64,000 bases of DNA, from assembly GCF_000020125.1 (NCBI RefSeq), contig NC_010681.1, positions 2,976,001 through 3,040,000 on the forward strand. Reading direction: 5' to 3'. This DNA comes from Paraburkholderia phytofirmans PsJN. GTDB lineage: Bacteria > Pseudomonadota > Gammaproteobacteria > Burkholderiales > Burkholderiaceae. Shown piece after piece: positions 25,263 to 37,733 of this stretch. The position numbers and the translations under genes were made by a program. Below the pieces are notes generated by a model that did not search any database, was not told the DNA's origin, and saw nothing but the letters and a program-made list of their open reading frames with translations. The stretch's first letter is position 1. Each line of letters begins with the position of its first letter.

Positions 25263-26462
25263 ATGTCCACTTCCAACGCGTCCAGTCCCGCCTCCGCCGA
25301 CCGGTCGTTGCGCGGCCTGCTGTTTCTGCTCGCCACCATCGCCGGGGTCTCGGTTGCGAACATTTATTACAACCAGCCGCTGCTCGACGACTTCCGCCAA
25401 TCGTTTCCGCACAGCGCGTCGTGGGTCGGCGCGGTGCCGGCCGTCACGCAACTCGGCTATGCGGCCGGTATGCTGCTGCTTGCGCCGCTCGGCGACCGTT
25501 TCGACCGGCGTCGTCTGATCCTGTTGCAGATCGCCGCCATCTGCGTCGCGTTGGTCGTGGCGGCTACCGCGCCGACGCTGACCGTGCTGATCGTCGCGAG
25601 TCTGGCGATCGGCGTGCTCGCCACCATCGCGCAACAAGCGGTGCCGTTCGCGGCGGAAATCGCGCCGCCGTCCGAACGCGGGCACGCGGTCGGCATGGTG
25701 ATGAGTGGTTTGCTGCTAGGGATTCTGCTGGCGCGAACAGCGTCAGGCCTGATCGCCGAATATTTCGGCTGGCGCGCGGTCTTCGGCGCCTCCGTGGTCG
25801 CGCTGCTGGTGCTGGCGGCCGTCATCATGGCGCGGCTGCCGAAAAGCCAGCCGACGTCGACGCTAACCTACGGCAAGCTGCTGGTGTCGATGTGGCATCT
25901 GATCGTCGAGCATCGCGAGCTGCGCGAAGCATCGCTCACCGGCGCGGCCCTGTTCGCGGCATTCAGTATCTTCTGGTCGGTGCTGGCCTTGTTGCTGGCC
26001 GGCGCGCCGTTTCATCTCGGACCGCAGGCAGCCGGGCTATTCGGTATTGTCGGCGCGGCAGGGGCGATGGCCGCGCCGCTCGCCGGCAAGTTTTCCGATC
26101 GACGCGGACCGCGCGCGATCATCACCGTGTCGATCGTGCTGGTGGCAATTTCGTTCGTCGTATTCGGTGTATCGGCGAAGAGCATCGCCGGACTCGTGGT
26201 CGGCGTGATCATCCTGGATATCGGCGTGCAGGCCGCGCAGATTTCCAATCAGTCGCGCATCTACGCACTCAAGCCGGACGCGCGCAGCCGCGTGAATACG
26301 GTGTACATGGTGGCGTATTTCATCGGCGGAGCGCTCGGCTCCAGTGTCGGCGCGGTGGTGTGGCCGGCGTTCGGATGGATTGGCGTGAGCGTGGCCGGAA
26401 TCGTATTCGCGGGGCTTGCGGCGTGGAATCATCTGGCGCTTCCCGCACGCGCGACGAGTTAG
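25263..26462 (+). CDS. MFS transporter
   Basis: A 399-residue major facilitator with about 12 transmembrane segments. NIYYNQPLLDDFRQSF near residue 32 is typical of the YgaY/sugar-efflux-like MFS group, and the loop 2-3 signature appears as LLLAPLGDRFDRRRLILLQ. The second half repeats it as GKFSDRRGPRAI. The start at 25263 omits an upstream stretch lacking a ribosome site. Substrate unknown; small-molecule efflux is the likely role. It converges on the response-regulator genes. Confidence 0.88.
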   Translation: MSTSNASSPASADRSLRGLLFLLATIAGVSVANIYYNQPLLDDFRQSFPHSASWVGAVPAVTQLGYAAGMLLLAPLGDRFDRRRLILLQIAAICVALVVAATAPTLTVLIVASLAIGVLATIAQQAVPFAAEIAPPSERGHAVGMVMSGLLLGILLARTASGLIAEYFGWRAVFGASVVALLVLAAVIMARLPKSQPTSTLTYGKLLVSMWHLIVEHRELREASLTGAALFAAFSIFWSVLALLLAGAPFHLGPQAAGLFGIVGAAGAMAAPLAGKFSDRRGPRAIITVSIVLVAISFVVFGVSAKSIAGLVVGVIILDIGVQAAQISNQSRIYALKPDARSRVNTVYMVAYFIGGALGSSVGAVVWPAFGWIGVSVAGIVFAGLAAWNHLALPARATS

Positions 26463-26490
26463 GCCGCGCTATCTGCACGGCGCAAAGCGC

Positions 26491-26940
26491 TTACTTGCTG
26501 CTTCGCGCGTACGCGTATTCGTGCAGCGCGTCGATCACACGGTCGAATTCGAACGACTTGTCGTAAAAGTGCCGCACGCCATATTGCTCGCAGCGCTCCC
26601 GGTACGCAGGCAACGCGTGGTTCGTCAGCACTGCGGCGAACACCCTGTCGATCAATCCTTCACGCTGCAAGTAGGCGAGCACCGGCACGCCCGAGCCCTG
26701 CTTCAACTGCAGGTCGACGATCACCGCGTCGAAGGATTCATCGCCCAACAGTGCAATGGCCTGATCCGCCGAATCCGCGTAGGCGGCGACCTTGAGCAGG
26801 CCGGACGCGTCGATCGTTTCCACGAGGCTTCTGCGAATCAGCGGCGAATCCTCGATCAGCAGCACACGCAACGGCGCGTGGCGGGCTGGGTCGGCAACAG
26901 GGTTCGATTCGCTGTTCATCGGAATATCTCGATCGTCCAT
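26491..26940 (-). CDS. Single-domain response regulator
   Basis: A 149-residue stand-alone receiver. The phospho-acceptor is Asp76 (VIVDLQLK), the acidic pair is in LLIEDSPL and the conserved lysine in HFYDKSFEFD. There is no output domain, so it probably acts as a phosphate shuttle or by protein contact. Its ATG overlaps the stop of the LuxR-type regulator by one base (TAATG), so the two are coupled. Confidence 0.87.
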   Translation of the reverse strand: MDDRDIPMNSESNPVADPARHAPLRVLLIEDSPLIRRSLVETIDASGLLKVAAYADSADQAIALLGDESFDAVIVDLQLKQGSGVPVLAYLQREGLIDRVFAAVLTNHALPAYRERCEQYGVRHFYDKSFEFDRVIDALHEYAYARSSK

Positions 26941-27572
26941 TATTCGATCAAGCCGTTCTTGATCGCGTAATAAGTCAGATCGGCATTGTTCGCCAACCGC
27001 ATTTTCTCCAGCACGCGAGCCCGGTAAGTGCTCACGGTCTTCACGGACAGATGCAGTTCCTCCGCGATGTCAGTGGGAATCTGCCCCGCCGCGAGCTTGC
27101 AGAAAATCTGGAACTCGCGCTCGGAGAGCGCTTCGTGCGGACGCCCAGCCGCCGGTTTGTCGAGGTTGTCGGCGAGCGTGTCGGCAACCGCTTCGGAAAG
27201 GTAACGGTGCCCGCGCGCCACCGCGCGAATCGCCCGCACGATTTCCTCCGGCTCGCAGTCCTTGTTCAGATAACCGTTCGCGCCCGCGCGCAATAGATTG
27301 ATTGCGTACTGGCTCTCCGGATAGCCCGACAGAATCAGCACGCCTTGTTCCGGGCGCACCTGCTTGATCACGCGCAAGGTGTCGATGCCGTTCTTGTCCG
27401 GCATCGCGATGTCGAGCAGCACCACGTCGAAGGCCTGTTCGCGCACGAGGCTGATGGTCTGGTCGCCGGTGGCCGCTTCGGCCGCGACGCACATATCCGG
27501 CTCGTCGGCGACGAACTGTTTGAAGCCACCTCGGACGATCGCATGGTCGTCAGCTATCAGCACTCGAATCAT
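26940..27572 (-). CDS. NarL/LuxR-family response regulator
   Basis: A 210-residue regulator with receiver (1-120; acidic DD at 8-9, phospho-acceptor Asp54 in LLDIAMPDK, Lys in YLNKD) and a C-terminal LuxR helix-turn-helix (about 145-205; LSEREFQIFCKLAAGQIPTDIAEELHLSVKTVSTYRARVLEKM). The start MIRVLIADDH is standard; the frame extends upstream but this is not coding. The NarL-type kinase at 29226 is its most likely partner, though three small genes separate them. Followed by the receiver-only gene. Confidence 0.92.
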   Translation of the reverse strand: MIRVLIADDHAIVRGGFKQFVADEPDMCVAAEAATGDQTISLVREQAFDVVLLDIAMPDKNGIDTLRVIKQVRPEQGVLILSGYPESQYAINLLRAGANGYLNKDCEPEEIVRAIRAVARGHRYLSEAVADTLADNLDKPAAGRPHEALSEREFQIFCKLAAGQIPTDIAEELHLSVKTVSTYRARVLEKMRLANNADLTYYAIKNGLIE

Positions 27573-27863
27573 CGGTTTGGGTGTCCGTGCAATGGAACAG
27601 TGGAATCGCTCCAAAACAGACATTGTAATGATCTCCGGCATGGCTTCTGCCGGATTGGGAAAACCGGGCGGCGCACGCCGGGGCGGGAAACCTTGCGGCC
27701 CACCCGCGCCCTTCGCGCCGTCCGCCACGCTGCCTGAACTGGCTGAGCGGGCCGCGATGTACAGCGCTGCCGCTCGCCGTCGTGCTGCGTTTCTTTAATG
27801 CGCTGTTTGCTTTTGCGTTGTACGGTTTTCGCGCCGCCGCCGCACACGCTTGCGAGCTGGTAC

Positions 27864-28436
27864 TTACTCGCGTCCTTCGAGCAGATCCGCCATGTCGTCG
27901 GCATGCTCTTCTTCGACAGCGAGAATTTCTTCGAACATACGACGCGTCGTCACGTCCTTATCGCCCAGATAGCGGATGATCTCGCGATACGTATCGATTG
28001 CAATACGCTCGGCGATCAGGTTCTCCTTGATCATGTCCGTGAGGTTCGCGCCTTCCTTGTATTCCGAATGCGAGCGCGTCTTCAGACCGTCCGGCGCGAA
28101 ATCCGGCTCGCCGCCCAGTTGCACGATCCGTTCGGCGATGCTGTCGGCGTGTTGCTGTTCCTCGGCGGCATGCTCGGCGAACTCTGCGGCCACGGCTTCG
28201 GAGTTGATGCCCTTCGCCATGAAATGATGCCGCTTGTAACGCAGCACGCAGACGATTTCCGTGGCCAGTGCATCGTTACACAGCTTCAGCACCGTCTCGC
28301 GATCCGCGCCGTAGGATTGCGTGACCGGACCATCCGACATGTGCTTGCGCGCGTCTTCGCGAATCTTCTGCAGATCCATCACGAACGGATCGCTGGATTG
28401 CGTCGGCGCACCCTGAGCGGTTGATGACTTCGACAT
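27864..28436 (-). CDS. Ferritin-like / bacterioferritin-type protein
   Basis: A 190-residue four-helix-bundle protein. Iron ligands of a di-iron site are in the helices ALATEIVCVLRYKRHHF, EFAEHAAEEQQHADSIAERI (EExxH), ENLIAERIAIDTYREII and FEEILAVEEEHADDMADLLEGRE (ExxH), the arrangement of bacterioferritin-like proteins. An N-terminal 40-residue extension (KSSTAQGAPTQSSDPFVM) is variable. It is probably an iron store or peroxide-consuming protein. The ATG has AGGAGA upstream. Next on the same strand are DUF1328 genes. Confidence 0.85.
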   Translation of the reverse strand: MSKSSTAQGAPTQSSDPFVMDLQKIREDARKHMSDGPVTQSYGADRETVLKLCNDALATEIVCVLRYKRHHFMAKGINSEAVAAEFAEHAAEEQQHADSIAERIVQLGGEPDFAPDGLKTRSHSEYKEGANLTDMIKENLIAERIAIDTYREIIRYLGDKDVTTRRMFEEILAVEEEHADDMADLLEGRE

Positions 28437-28536
28437 TGAATTTCTCCTTTATCCGGTATTGGGGGAATTGCGCATCACGCACGAATCGCGCCTGATGCGC
28501 CGGCACAAGGAACGATGGCCGCGAACGACCACCCGT

Positions 28537-28698
28537 CTAAGTTCGGAAGACGCCGAGCAGCAGCGTGACCACGAATACGACGAGGAAAATGTAGAACAGG
28601 ATCTTGGCAATTTCGGCCGCGCCCGCTGCAATGCCGGTAAAACCGAACACGGCGGCGATGATCGCAATCACGAAAAAGACGATGGCATAGTGAAGCAT
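28537..28698 (-). CDS. DUF1328 small membrane protein
   Basis: A 53-residue peptide: [20 protein letters not shown], then [20 protein letters not shown] and VFRT at the end. Two transmembrane helices with the [15 protein letters not shown] turn identify DUF1328 (YtjA type), often stress or envelope linked. AGGAGAG precedes the start. A paralogue lies 108 bp upstream. Probably in the ferritin-like gene's stress set. Confidence 0.88.
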   Translation of the reverse strand: MLHYAIVFFVIAIIAAVFGFTGIAAGAAEIAKILFYIFLVVFVVTLLLGVFRT

Positions 28699-28805
28699 GA
28701 CGACTCTCCTTCTTGTTGTATCTGCGTGGCATGGGCACACAACACTGATCGACGAACCGTTCCCGCACCTGGAAAAGCGGCTCGCGACTTCCTCATCGAG
28801 CAGCG

Positions 28806-28982
28806 CTAATCGACGATCTTTTTCGTCACCACGAAGCCCAGCACGAGGAACACCACGCACAGAATCACGAACACGACGAACAGGAACTTGGCGATCGCCG
28901 CCGCGCCTGCCGCGACACCGGTAAAGCCGAGAAGACCGGCGATCACCGCGATGACGGCGAAGAACAACGCCCATTTCAGCAT
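28806..28982 (-). CDS. DUF1328 small membrane protein (paralogue)
   Basis: A 58-residue two-helix peptide ([39 protein letters not shown], tail VVTKKIVD). It is clearly related to the 53-residue neighbour and carries the same GFTGxAAGAA turn. GGAGGAAG precedes the ATG. The pair looks like a local duplication. It is divergent from the sensor kinase. Confidence 0.88.
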   Translation of the reverse strand: MLKWALFFAVIAVIAGLLGFTGVAAGAAAIAKFLFVVFVILCVVFLVLGFVVTKKIVD

Positions 28983-29225
28983 GATGGCTTCCTCCCGAAA
29001 CATTGATTGAACAATCAGGTTCATCCTATCGATCGGCCACGCGCGGCGCATTCCGACGCACGCCGGTTTTCGTGTGAGAATCCGCTTACATTGGATTACG
29101 GCAGCGTTACGGCGCGCACGATCGCCTCGCCAGGCCGGCGTGCGGCGCTGCAACGGCCGCGCGACGGCGGCACCATCGCCGGATGCAGCGGACGTTACAC
29201 TGATGCCCCATCAGAGGAGCCGAAT

Positions 29226-30710
29226 GTGCCAAATGTGCAGAACGTGCCGGACACGGGTGATGCAGGTCGCGCCGCGCCGGGAGCCGCCGCCTGGCTGAGC
29301 GACTGGATGCGCAACCGCAGTTGGGCGATCGCCATGACGGTGGCGATCGTCATTACCGTGGGCGGGCTCGTGATACTCGAGACCGCGCGCCAGCGCATTG
29401 CTGCAGAATACGAAACCGCGCTCGAAGCGCGCGACGTCACCGTGCAACTGAGCACGCTGGCGAGCCAGCTATCGCGCCTGAGCGCCCAGCAAAGCGACTT
29501 TCTTCTGACGAAGCAGGACGCCGCCGCGCACGAGTTCTGCGCGACCGCGGTGCGCATCCGCCAGAGCGAACAGCAGTTGAACCGCTTCTATCGCGGCGGC
29601 AAAGCCGACAGCGCCGAGCTTGCCAGCTTCACACAAATTCTTGCGTTGATCGACGCGCGCATTGGCGCGGGCGCGTCCGCGCTGCAACGCGCGGCGCCGC
29701 ATCCGCTCGATCTGTCGGCTTGCGGCGGCGCGAGCGAGGCCAATCCCGCCGACGCGTCGCTGGTGGACAGCACGCTCTCGCTACTGCGCGACAACGAAGA
29801 ACGCCGCGCGCAACATGCGCTCGCCGCGAGCCGCGGCGATCAGCGCATCTCCACCCTGTGCGCGGCGGGTCTCTCGGCGCTGAACATCGTGCTGTTCATT
29901 CTGCTGTTTCGCAATCTCGGCATTCAGATCGATCGTCAGGCACGCGTGCAGCGTCAATTGATCACGCAACAGGAAAGTCTCGATCAGCTCGTCAACGAAC
30001 GCACCCGGCAGCTCGAAGCGCTCGGCTGGCACTTGCAGGCGGTCAGCGAAAACGAGAAGACCCAGCTCGCGCGCGAATTGCACGACGAACTCGGCGCGAT
30101 TCTGACCGCCAGCAAAATGGATGTGGCGTGGGCCAACCGCAAGCTGAAGGACAGCGAGCCGGACATCGCCGACAAACTCAAACGGGCGCTCGCCAATCTC
30201 GACCAGGGCATCGCGCTGAAACGCCGCATCATCGAAGATATGCGGCCTACGGTGCTGGCCAACTTCGGGCTCGTCACCGCCTTGCGCACGCTCGCCGACG
30301 AAGCCGCGCAGCGCAACAACTGGACGCTCGACCTGCATCTGCCCGCCGACGATATCAAGCTCGACGAGCAAACCGAAATCGCGCTGTTCCGTGTCGCGCA
30401 GGAGTCGCTGACCAACGCGGCCAAGTACGCGCGAGCCTCGAAGGTATCGATCGCCTTGCAGGTCGGCGACGGCCAGGTGGCGCTGCATATCGCCGATAAC
30501 GGCGTCGGCATCAAGCCGGCCGATCTGAACCGCACGCACACCCACGGCCTGCTCGGCATGCGCCAGCGCGTCGCCGCGCATGGCGGACGCTTCGATATCC
30601 GGCGCGGCGTGCCGAACGGCACCGACATCCACGTGGAAATGCCGAGCGTGAGCACCGCGACGCCATCGGTCGATCTGCCGCCGGCGACGCCTTCGCGAAC
30701 CTCCGTATAA
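29226..30710 (+). CDS. NarL-type (HisKA_3) sensor histidine kinase
   Basis: A 494-residue membrane kinase when started at GTG 29226, which has AGAGGAG seven bases upstream; longer frames to 29007 have no such site. It has two transmembrane helices (about 27-47 and 212-232) around a periplasmic region rich in Gln and Ala. A coiled-coil follows (QQESLDQLVNERTRQLEAL), then the HisKA_3 box with phospho-histidine in ELHDELGAIL (about 283) and the ATPase domain (NAAKYARASK, DNGVGI, HGLLGMRQRV). It is divergent from the DUF1328 pair; the LuxR regulator at 26940-27572 is the best partner candidate. The signal is unknown. Confidence 0.87.
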   Translation: MPNVQNVPDTGDAGRAAPGAAAWLSDWMRNRSWAIAMTVAIVITVGGLVILETARQRIAAEYETALEARDVTVQLSTLASQLSRLSAQQSDFLLTKQDAAAHEFCATAVRIRQSEQQLNRFYRGGKADSAELASFTQILALIDARIGAGASALQRAAPHPLDLSACGGASEANPADASLVDSTLSLLRDNEERRAQHALAASRGDQRISTLCAAGLSALNIVLFILLFRNLGIQIDRQARVQRQLITQQESLDQLVNERTRQLEALGWHLQAVSENEKTQLARELHDELGAILTASKMDVAWANRKLKDSEPDIADKLKRALANLDQGIALKRRIIEDMRPTVLANFGLVTALRTLADEAAQRNNWTLDLHLPADDIKLDEQTEIALFRVAQESLTNAAKYARASKVSIALQVGDGQVALHIADNGVGIKPADLNRTHTHGLLGMRQRVAAHGGRFDIRRGVPNGTDIHVEMPSVSTATPSVDLPPATPSRTSV

Positions 30711-30943
30711 CAAGGGCCCGCGCGGCGTTGCGGCAGACGTGTAGGAGTGCGCCGACGCAAACACCGGAGCACACCTACAAGAAAATCGCGGCGCAGCCGA
30801 CAGCGCTGCCCCCGTCCTTTTTTTACCATGCAATCAGACCGGATCGACTGGCGTAAGCCCCGGTCGGACGACAGCTAGCTCAGCTGGCGCGTGCCGTAAA
30901 GATGGGCACGTCAACCAATGCATTCTCGACAAGGAGAACTTTC

Positions 30944-31078
30944 ATGAATCGACTGATCGCTTTGCTTCTCATTGCAGGGACAGCTGCGCTCGCCGGTTGC
31001 AACACGATGGCGGGGGCCGGGCAGGATATTTCGAAGGGTGGCAACGCCATCACGAACTCGGCCGAACAGGCCAAGTAA
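30944..31078 (+). CDS. Entericidin-family small lipoprotein
   Basis: A 44-residue gene: MNRLIALLLIAGTAALAGC with lipobox cysteine at 19, then NTMAGAGQDISKGGNAITNS and AEQAK. This is the entericidin A/B pattern (toxin/antidote lipoproteins or envelope stress lipoproteins). AAGGAG lies eight bases before the ATG, and a factor-independent terminator follows at 31141. Only one entericidin is present, so the toxin/antidote pairing of E. coli ecnAB is not shown. Confidence 0.9.
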   Translation: MNRLIALLLIAGTAALAGCNTMAGAGQDISKGGNAITNSAEQAK

Positions 31079-31115
31079 GCAGCGTATAACGAAGCAGATG
31101 CCGGGCGCTTGATAG

Positions 31116-34517
<3,402 letters not shown>

Positions 34518-34572
34518 AACGAGCGGGTCGTCGCCCGCTTCAGGTCGAACTCAGGTCAAACGCAGGCCAAAC

Positions 34573-35502
34573 TCAGGCGAGTCCCTTCTTGCGGTAATCG
34601 AACCAGAAAGACAGCCCCACGCTCGCCAGAATCACGACAGTCGCGACCACCGTGGAACGTGTGACCGGCTCGCCGAGCAGGAGCGCGCCGAGCGCGACGG
34701 CCACTACTGGATTCACATACATGCAACTGCTGGCGATGATCGGGCTGGTGTGCCGGATCAGAAAACCGTACGCCACATAAGCGGCCATCGTCCCGATCAG
34801 CATCAGGTAGATAAACGCCAGCACCGGCAGGAAATGCACTTCGAGCATGCGCTCGCCCGAGACCCACGCGACCAGCGTCGACATTGCGCCGCCCAGGCCG
34901 ATTTGCAGCGACGTCGAGAGAAACAGGTCAGAAGGCAGCTTCAGACGCCCGGCCAGATGCGCGCCGCCGGCCCAGAAAAGCGCGCCGCACAGAATCGCGA
35001 GGCTCCCGCCCGCCGAGCCGGGCGCGCTGTCGCCATGGCTGAGAATCGCAATGCCGACCAGACCGAGCCCAACCGCGAACCACTCGCCGCGGCCGATCTT
35101 GCGCCCCGCCACCGCCGCGATCACCGTCGCGAACAGCGGCACGGTCGCGACCATGACCGCCGCGGTGCCGGTGCCGACGGTGCGCATCCCATAGGCGAGC
35201 ATGCCGCTCGACAAACCGACCAGCATGGTGCCGACGAGCCCGGCGTTGCGGATTTCGGCGGCGCTCGGCCAGACCGGATTGCGACGCGCGGCGAAGATGA
35301 ACAGCCCTACGCCGGCGAACAGGTTGCGCATCCCGGAGAGCAGCAGCGGCGGAAACGAACCGAGCGCGACGTGCACGGCGAGATACGTCGAGCCCCACAC
35401 GAGATAAACGACGGCGAGCGCGAGCGCAACCTGCCCGTTGCGCGATTGCGGCAAACGGATCGGCAAACCACGTGAAAAACGATTCAGGAATTGCAGCGAC
35501 AT
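34573..35502 (-). CDS. EamA-family drug/metabolite transporter (YedA-like)
   Basis: A 309-residue protein with ten hydrophobic segments in two EamA repeats. VVYLVWGSTYLAVHVALGSFPPLLLSGMRNLFAG is typical of YedA/RarD-like permeases, and the second repeat shows YGFLIRHTSPIIASSCMYVNPVVAVALGALLLGEPVT. It probably exports a small metabolite. It converges on fadH with 55 bp between stops. No regulator is close. Confidence 0.88.
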   Translation of the reverse strand: MSLQFLNRFSRGLPIRLPQSRNGQVALALAVVYLVWGSTYLAVHVALGSFPPLLLSGMRNLFAGVGLFIFAARRNPVWPSAAEIRNAGLVGTMLVGLSSGMLAYGMRTVGTGTAAVMVATVPLFATVIAAVAGRKIGRGEWFAVGLGLVGIAILSHGDSAPGSAGGSLAILCGALFWAGGAHLAGRLKLPSDLFLSTSLQIGLGGAMSTLVAWVSGERMLEVHFLPVLAFIYLMLIGTMAAYVAYGFLIRHTSPIIASSCMYVNPVVAVALGALLLGEPVTRSTVVATVVILASVGLSFWFDYRKKGLA

Positions 35503-35866
35503 GCGTTCAGCCCGCCCACGCCGCTCGAGGTGCTCCGCCCCCGCTGAAGACCCTTAGGCGGGATGGCGGACACCACATCGGCGATGCGGTCTGACGGGCG
35601 AGGCTGGCGGACATGTCGGTGGAACGGAAGGACGATAGATGGCCAATGGGGCCACAACGCCGCGGCGATCCGAACAGATCGAGCCACGGCGAACACGCGC
35701 CAAACGTTTGGCGCGCATCGCATTATGCAGTAAGCGCCCACCGCGCCGCCTGAAAGAATCGTAACTCTTTGGCGTACTTGCAACAGAAAGCCGGGGACAT
35801 GCCCCGGCTTTCTGTGGTGCAGCCGCCAACGCATTCCCGCTATGCGGGCCGCATAGTCAGGACGGC
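35503..35866. other. Intergenic between EamA and MXKDX genes
   Basis: About 360 bp. It holds the MXKDX terminator at 35784-35814 and the EamA promoter; no gene is seen. Confidence 0.45.
35784..35814 (-). terminator. Strong hairpin terminator of the MXKDX gene
   Basis: CAGAAAGCCGGGG (35784-35796) pairs perfectly with CCCCGGCTTTCTG (35802-35814), a 13-bp stem with a five-base loop. On the minus strand the stem is followed by TTGCAAG rather than a long U-run, but the CTTTCTGTT end is U-rich. Confidence 0.75.
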
Positions 35867-36112
35867 TCAGTTCGCCATCGCGCCCGAAGCTTCGTGCTTC
35901 ATGCCCATCGCGTCGCTCTTTTTCATCTTGTTGTGCTTCATCGTGTCCTTCTTCATGCCGCCCTTCGACATGCTGTCCTTGGACATGGCATCTTTCGACA
36001 TGGTGTCCTTCGACATCGCATCGTTGGACATGGCGCCGCTTGCCTGGGCGAATGCGGCGCCGCCGCTGGTCAGGAGAGCGATGGTCAGTGCTGCAAGTGC
36101 GAACTTTTTCAT
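35867..36112 (-). CDS. Exported pentapeptide MXKDX-repeat protein
   Basis: An 81-residue protein with signal peptide (MKKFALAALTIALLTSGGAAFAQA), then a repetitive tail of five-residue units such as MSNDA, MSKDT, MSKDA, MSKDS, MKKDT. This is the known Burkholderia/Ralstonia MXKDX family. Methionines every fifth residue could face one side of a helix and act as a copper ligand or oxidant sink; that is inference. It lies downstream of the sulfite-oxidase-like and cytochrome b genes on the same strand. A 15-bp DNA repeat underlies the tail. A hairpin terminator follows. Confidence 0.9.
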   Translation of the reverse strand: MKKFALAALTIALLTSGGAAFAQASGAMSNDAMSKDTMSKDAMSKDSMSKGGMKKDTMKHNKMKKSDAMGMKHEASGAMAN

Positions 36113-36229
36113 GAGTGACTCCGAGTGTTGTGGATGAATCAAAACCGGCCATAGCACCAGCCGGCGTATTTCCGAAGCTTCTGCCGTCCGGGGTCGCGCC
36201 GCCGTTCCAGCGGTGCCGACCCGCGCGCG

Positions 36230-37021
36230 TCAGGAGCCTCCGAACCAGTTGTAGCCCTGGTCGACCCAATAGCCGCCGGGATACGTGTTGGTGACGAACA
36301 TCTCGACGATGTGCTTCGGGTTTTTGTAGCCGAGCTTGGTCGGCATGCGCAGCTTCATCGGGAAGCCGTATTTCGCGGGCAGGCGCTCGCCGTCGTACGA
36401 GAACGTGAGCAGCGTTTGCGGATGCAGCGCGGTCGGCATGTCGATGCTTTCGTAGTAGTCGTCGGCGCATTTGAAGCCGACGTACTTCGCGCTCGTGTCC
36501 GCGCCGATGCGCCGCAGAAAGTCGCCAAACGGCGTGCCGCCCCAGCGGCCGATCGCGCTCCATCCTTCCACGCAGATATGCCGCGTGATCTGCTCGGCGT
36601 GCGGCAACGCGTACAGTTCGGGCAACGTCCAGACGCGCTGCCCGGTCACGAGTCCGCTGATCTGCAGCTTGTAGTCGGCGCCGTCCACTTCGGGCACGTC
36701 GTCGATGCCGTAGAACGCGTTGAACGGAAACGGCCGCGTGATCTGCGCTTCGGTGTAAGTCGGCGCGAGTTGCTTCGGATCGAACAGCGCCGCTTGCGCG
36801 CGGTCGTTCAGGCGCGAGACGGCAGTGAGGAATGTGTTGACCGAGTCGTCGTCGGTGAGCGAGCAGCCGGTCAGCATCGACAGGCCGCCCAGCGTCAGAA
36901 GGCGTTTGCCGAACAGACGACGCGACGGCATCGCGAGTTCGCGGCGTGCGTCGATCAGGATCGATTCGCTGTCGAGTTTTTGGCCGGCAGAGCGAGTGGG
37001 TTTTCGAGCGGATTGGTTCAT
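36230..37021 (-). CDS. Exported sulfite-oxidase-fold (YedY-like) molybdenum enzyme
   Basis: A 263-residue oxidoreductase. The molybdenum-ligand cysteine lies in HICVEGWSAIGRWGG (about residue 150). Downstream GFKCADDYYESIDM and PMKLRMPTKLGYKNPKHI complete the SUOX fold. The N-terminus holds SRRLFGKRLLTLGGLSML with twin arginines and a TGC lipobox, suggesting Tat export with the cofactor in place. The start could be ATG 37021 or 36931. The cytochrome b gene 40 bp upstream resembles the MsrPQ arrangement (periplasmic molybdoenzyme with membrane haem partner), so methionine-sulfoxide repair or similar reduction is possible; catalysis is not proven. Confidence 0.85.
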   Translation of the reverse strand: MNQSARKPTRSAGQKLDSESILIDARRELAMPSRRLFGKRLLTLGGLSMLTGCSLTDDDSVNTFLTAVSRLNDRAQAALFDPKQLAPTYTEAQITRPFPFNAFYGIDDVPEVDGADYKLQISGLVTGQRVWTLPELYALPHAEQITRHICVEGWSAIGRWGGTPFGDFLRRIGADTSAKYVGFKCADDYYESIDMPTALHPQTLLTFSYDGERLPAKYGFPMKLRMPTKLGYKNPKHIVEMFVTNTYPGGYWVDQGYNWFGGS

Positions 37022-37061
37022 GATTCGGTATCCGTAATGTTCGCTTTAGCGGGTGAACGGC

Positions 37062-37703
37062 TCAGCGGCCGCGCAACATGGCGAGCAGCGAGCGCGGCAC
37101 GAGCGCCACCATCACCAGATGCACGGCGATGAACGCGGCCATCAGCGACATCGCGCAGAAGTGGACGATGCGAGCGTTGTCGTAGCCGCCCATCAGTTCG
37201 CGCAGCAGCGGAAACTGCACCGACTTCCAGATCGCGAGACCCGATAGCACCAGCACGATCAGATCGCAGACCACGAACAGGTAAGCGAATTTCTGCACTG
37301 CGTTATAGACGCGCAAGTCGGCATGCGAGAGCTTGCCGGTCAACGCGGCGACGAAATCGCGCAGCACGGCGCGCGGCGACACCGGCAGAAACTTTCGCAC
37401 GAAGCGTCCGCTCGCGAGGTTCAACGCGAGATACAGCAGACCGTTGAAGACCAGCAGCCACATCGCCGCAAAATGCCATTGCAGCGCGCCGCCGAGCCAG
37501 CCGCCCAGCGTGATGGCGGGCGGAAAATGGAACGCCGGGAAGATCGGCGAGGCGTCGTAGATGCGCCAGCCCGACAGCATCATCAGGATGGCCGCGAGCG
37601 CGTTGAGCCAATGCGTGAGCCGCACCCACAACGGATGAATCGCACCGCTTTTTTTCGGCTCGGCCGACGGCACGCTGTCGCGAAGTGCATGATGGGTTGC
37701 CAT
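37062..37703 (-). CDS. Cytochrome b561-type membrane haem protein
   Basis: A 213-residue integral protein with four to five membrane helices. Candidate haem b histidines are LTHWLN (about 30), LQWHFAAMW (about 76), IVHFCAMS and AVHLVMVALV near the end, the pattern of diheme b-type cytochromes. It should pass electrons between the quinone pool and the periplasmic molybdoenzyme encoded 40 bp downstream. It lies 30 bp after the DUF1223 gene. GGAGAG precedes the start. Confidence 0.85.
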   Translation of the reverse strand: MATHHALRDSVPSAEPKKSGAIHPLWVRLTHWLNALAAILMMLSGWRIYDASPIFPAFHFPPAITLGGWLGGALQWHFAAMWLLVFNGLLYLALNLASGRFVRKFLPVSPRAVLRDFVAALTGKLSHADLRVYNAVQKFAYLFVVCDLIVLVLSGLAIWKSVQFPLLRELMGGYDNARIVHFCAMSLMAAFIAVHLVMVALVPRSLLAMLRGR

Positions 37704-37733
37704 GAAACTCTCCTGTGAGCGCGGACGCGGCGA

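Noticed and set aside
35867..36112. CRISPR-like or phase-variable signal in the 15-bp MXKDX repeat
   Set aside because: The units are contiguous coding repeats without spacers and in multiples of three.
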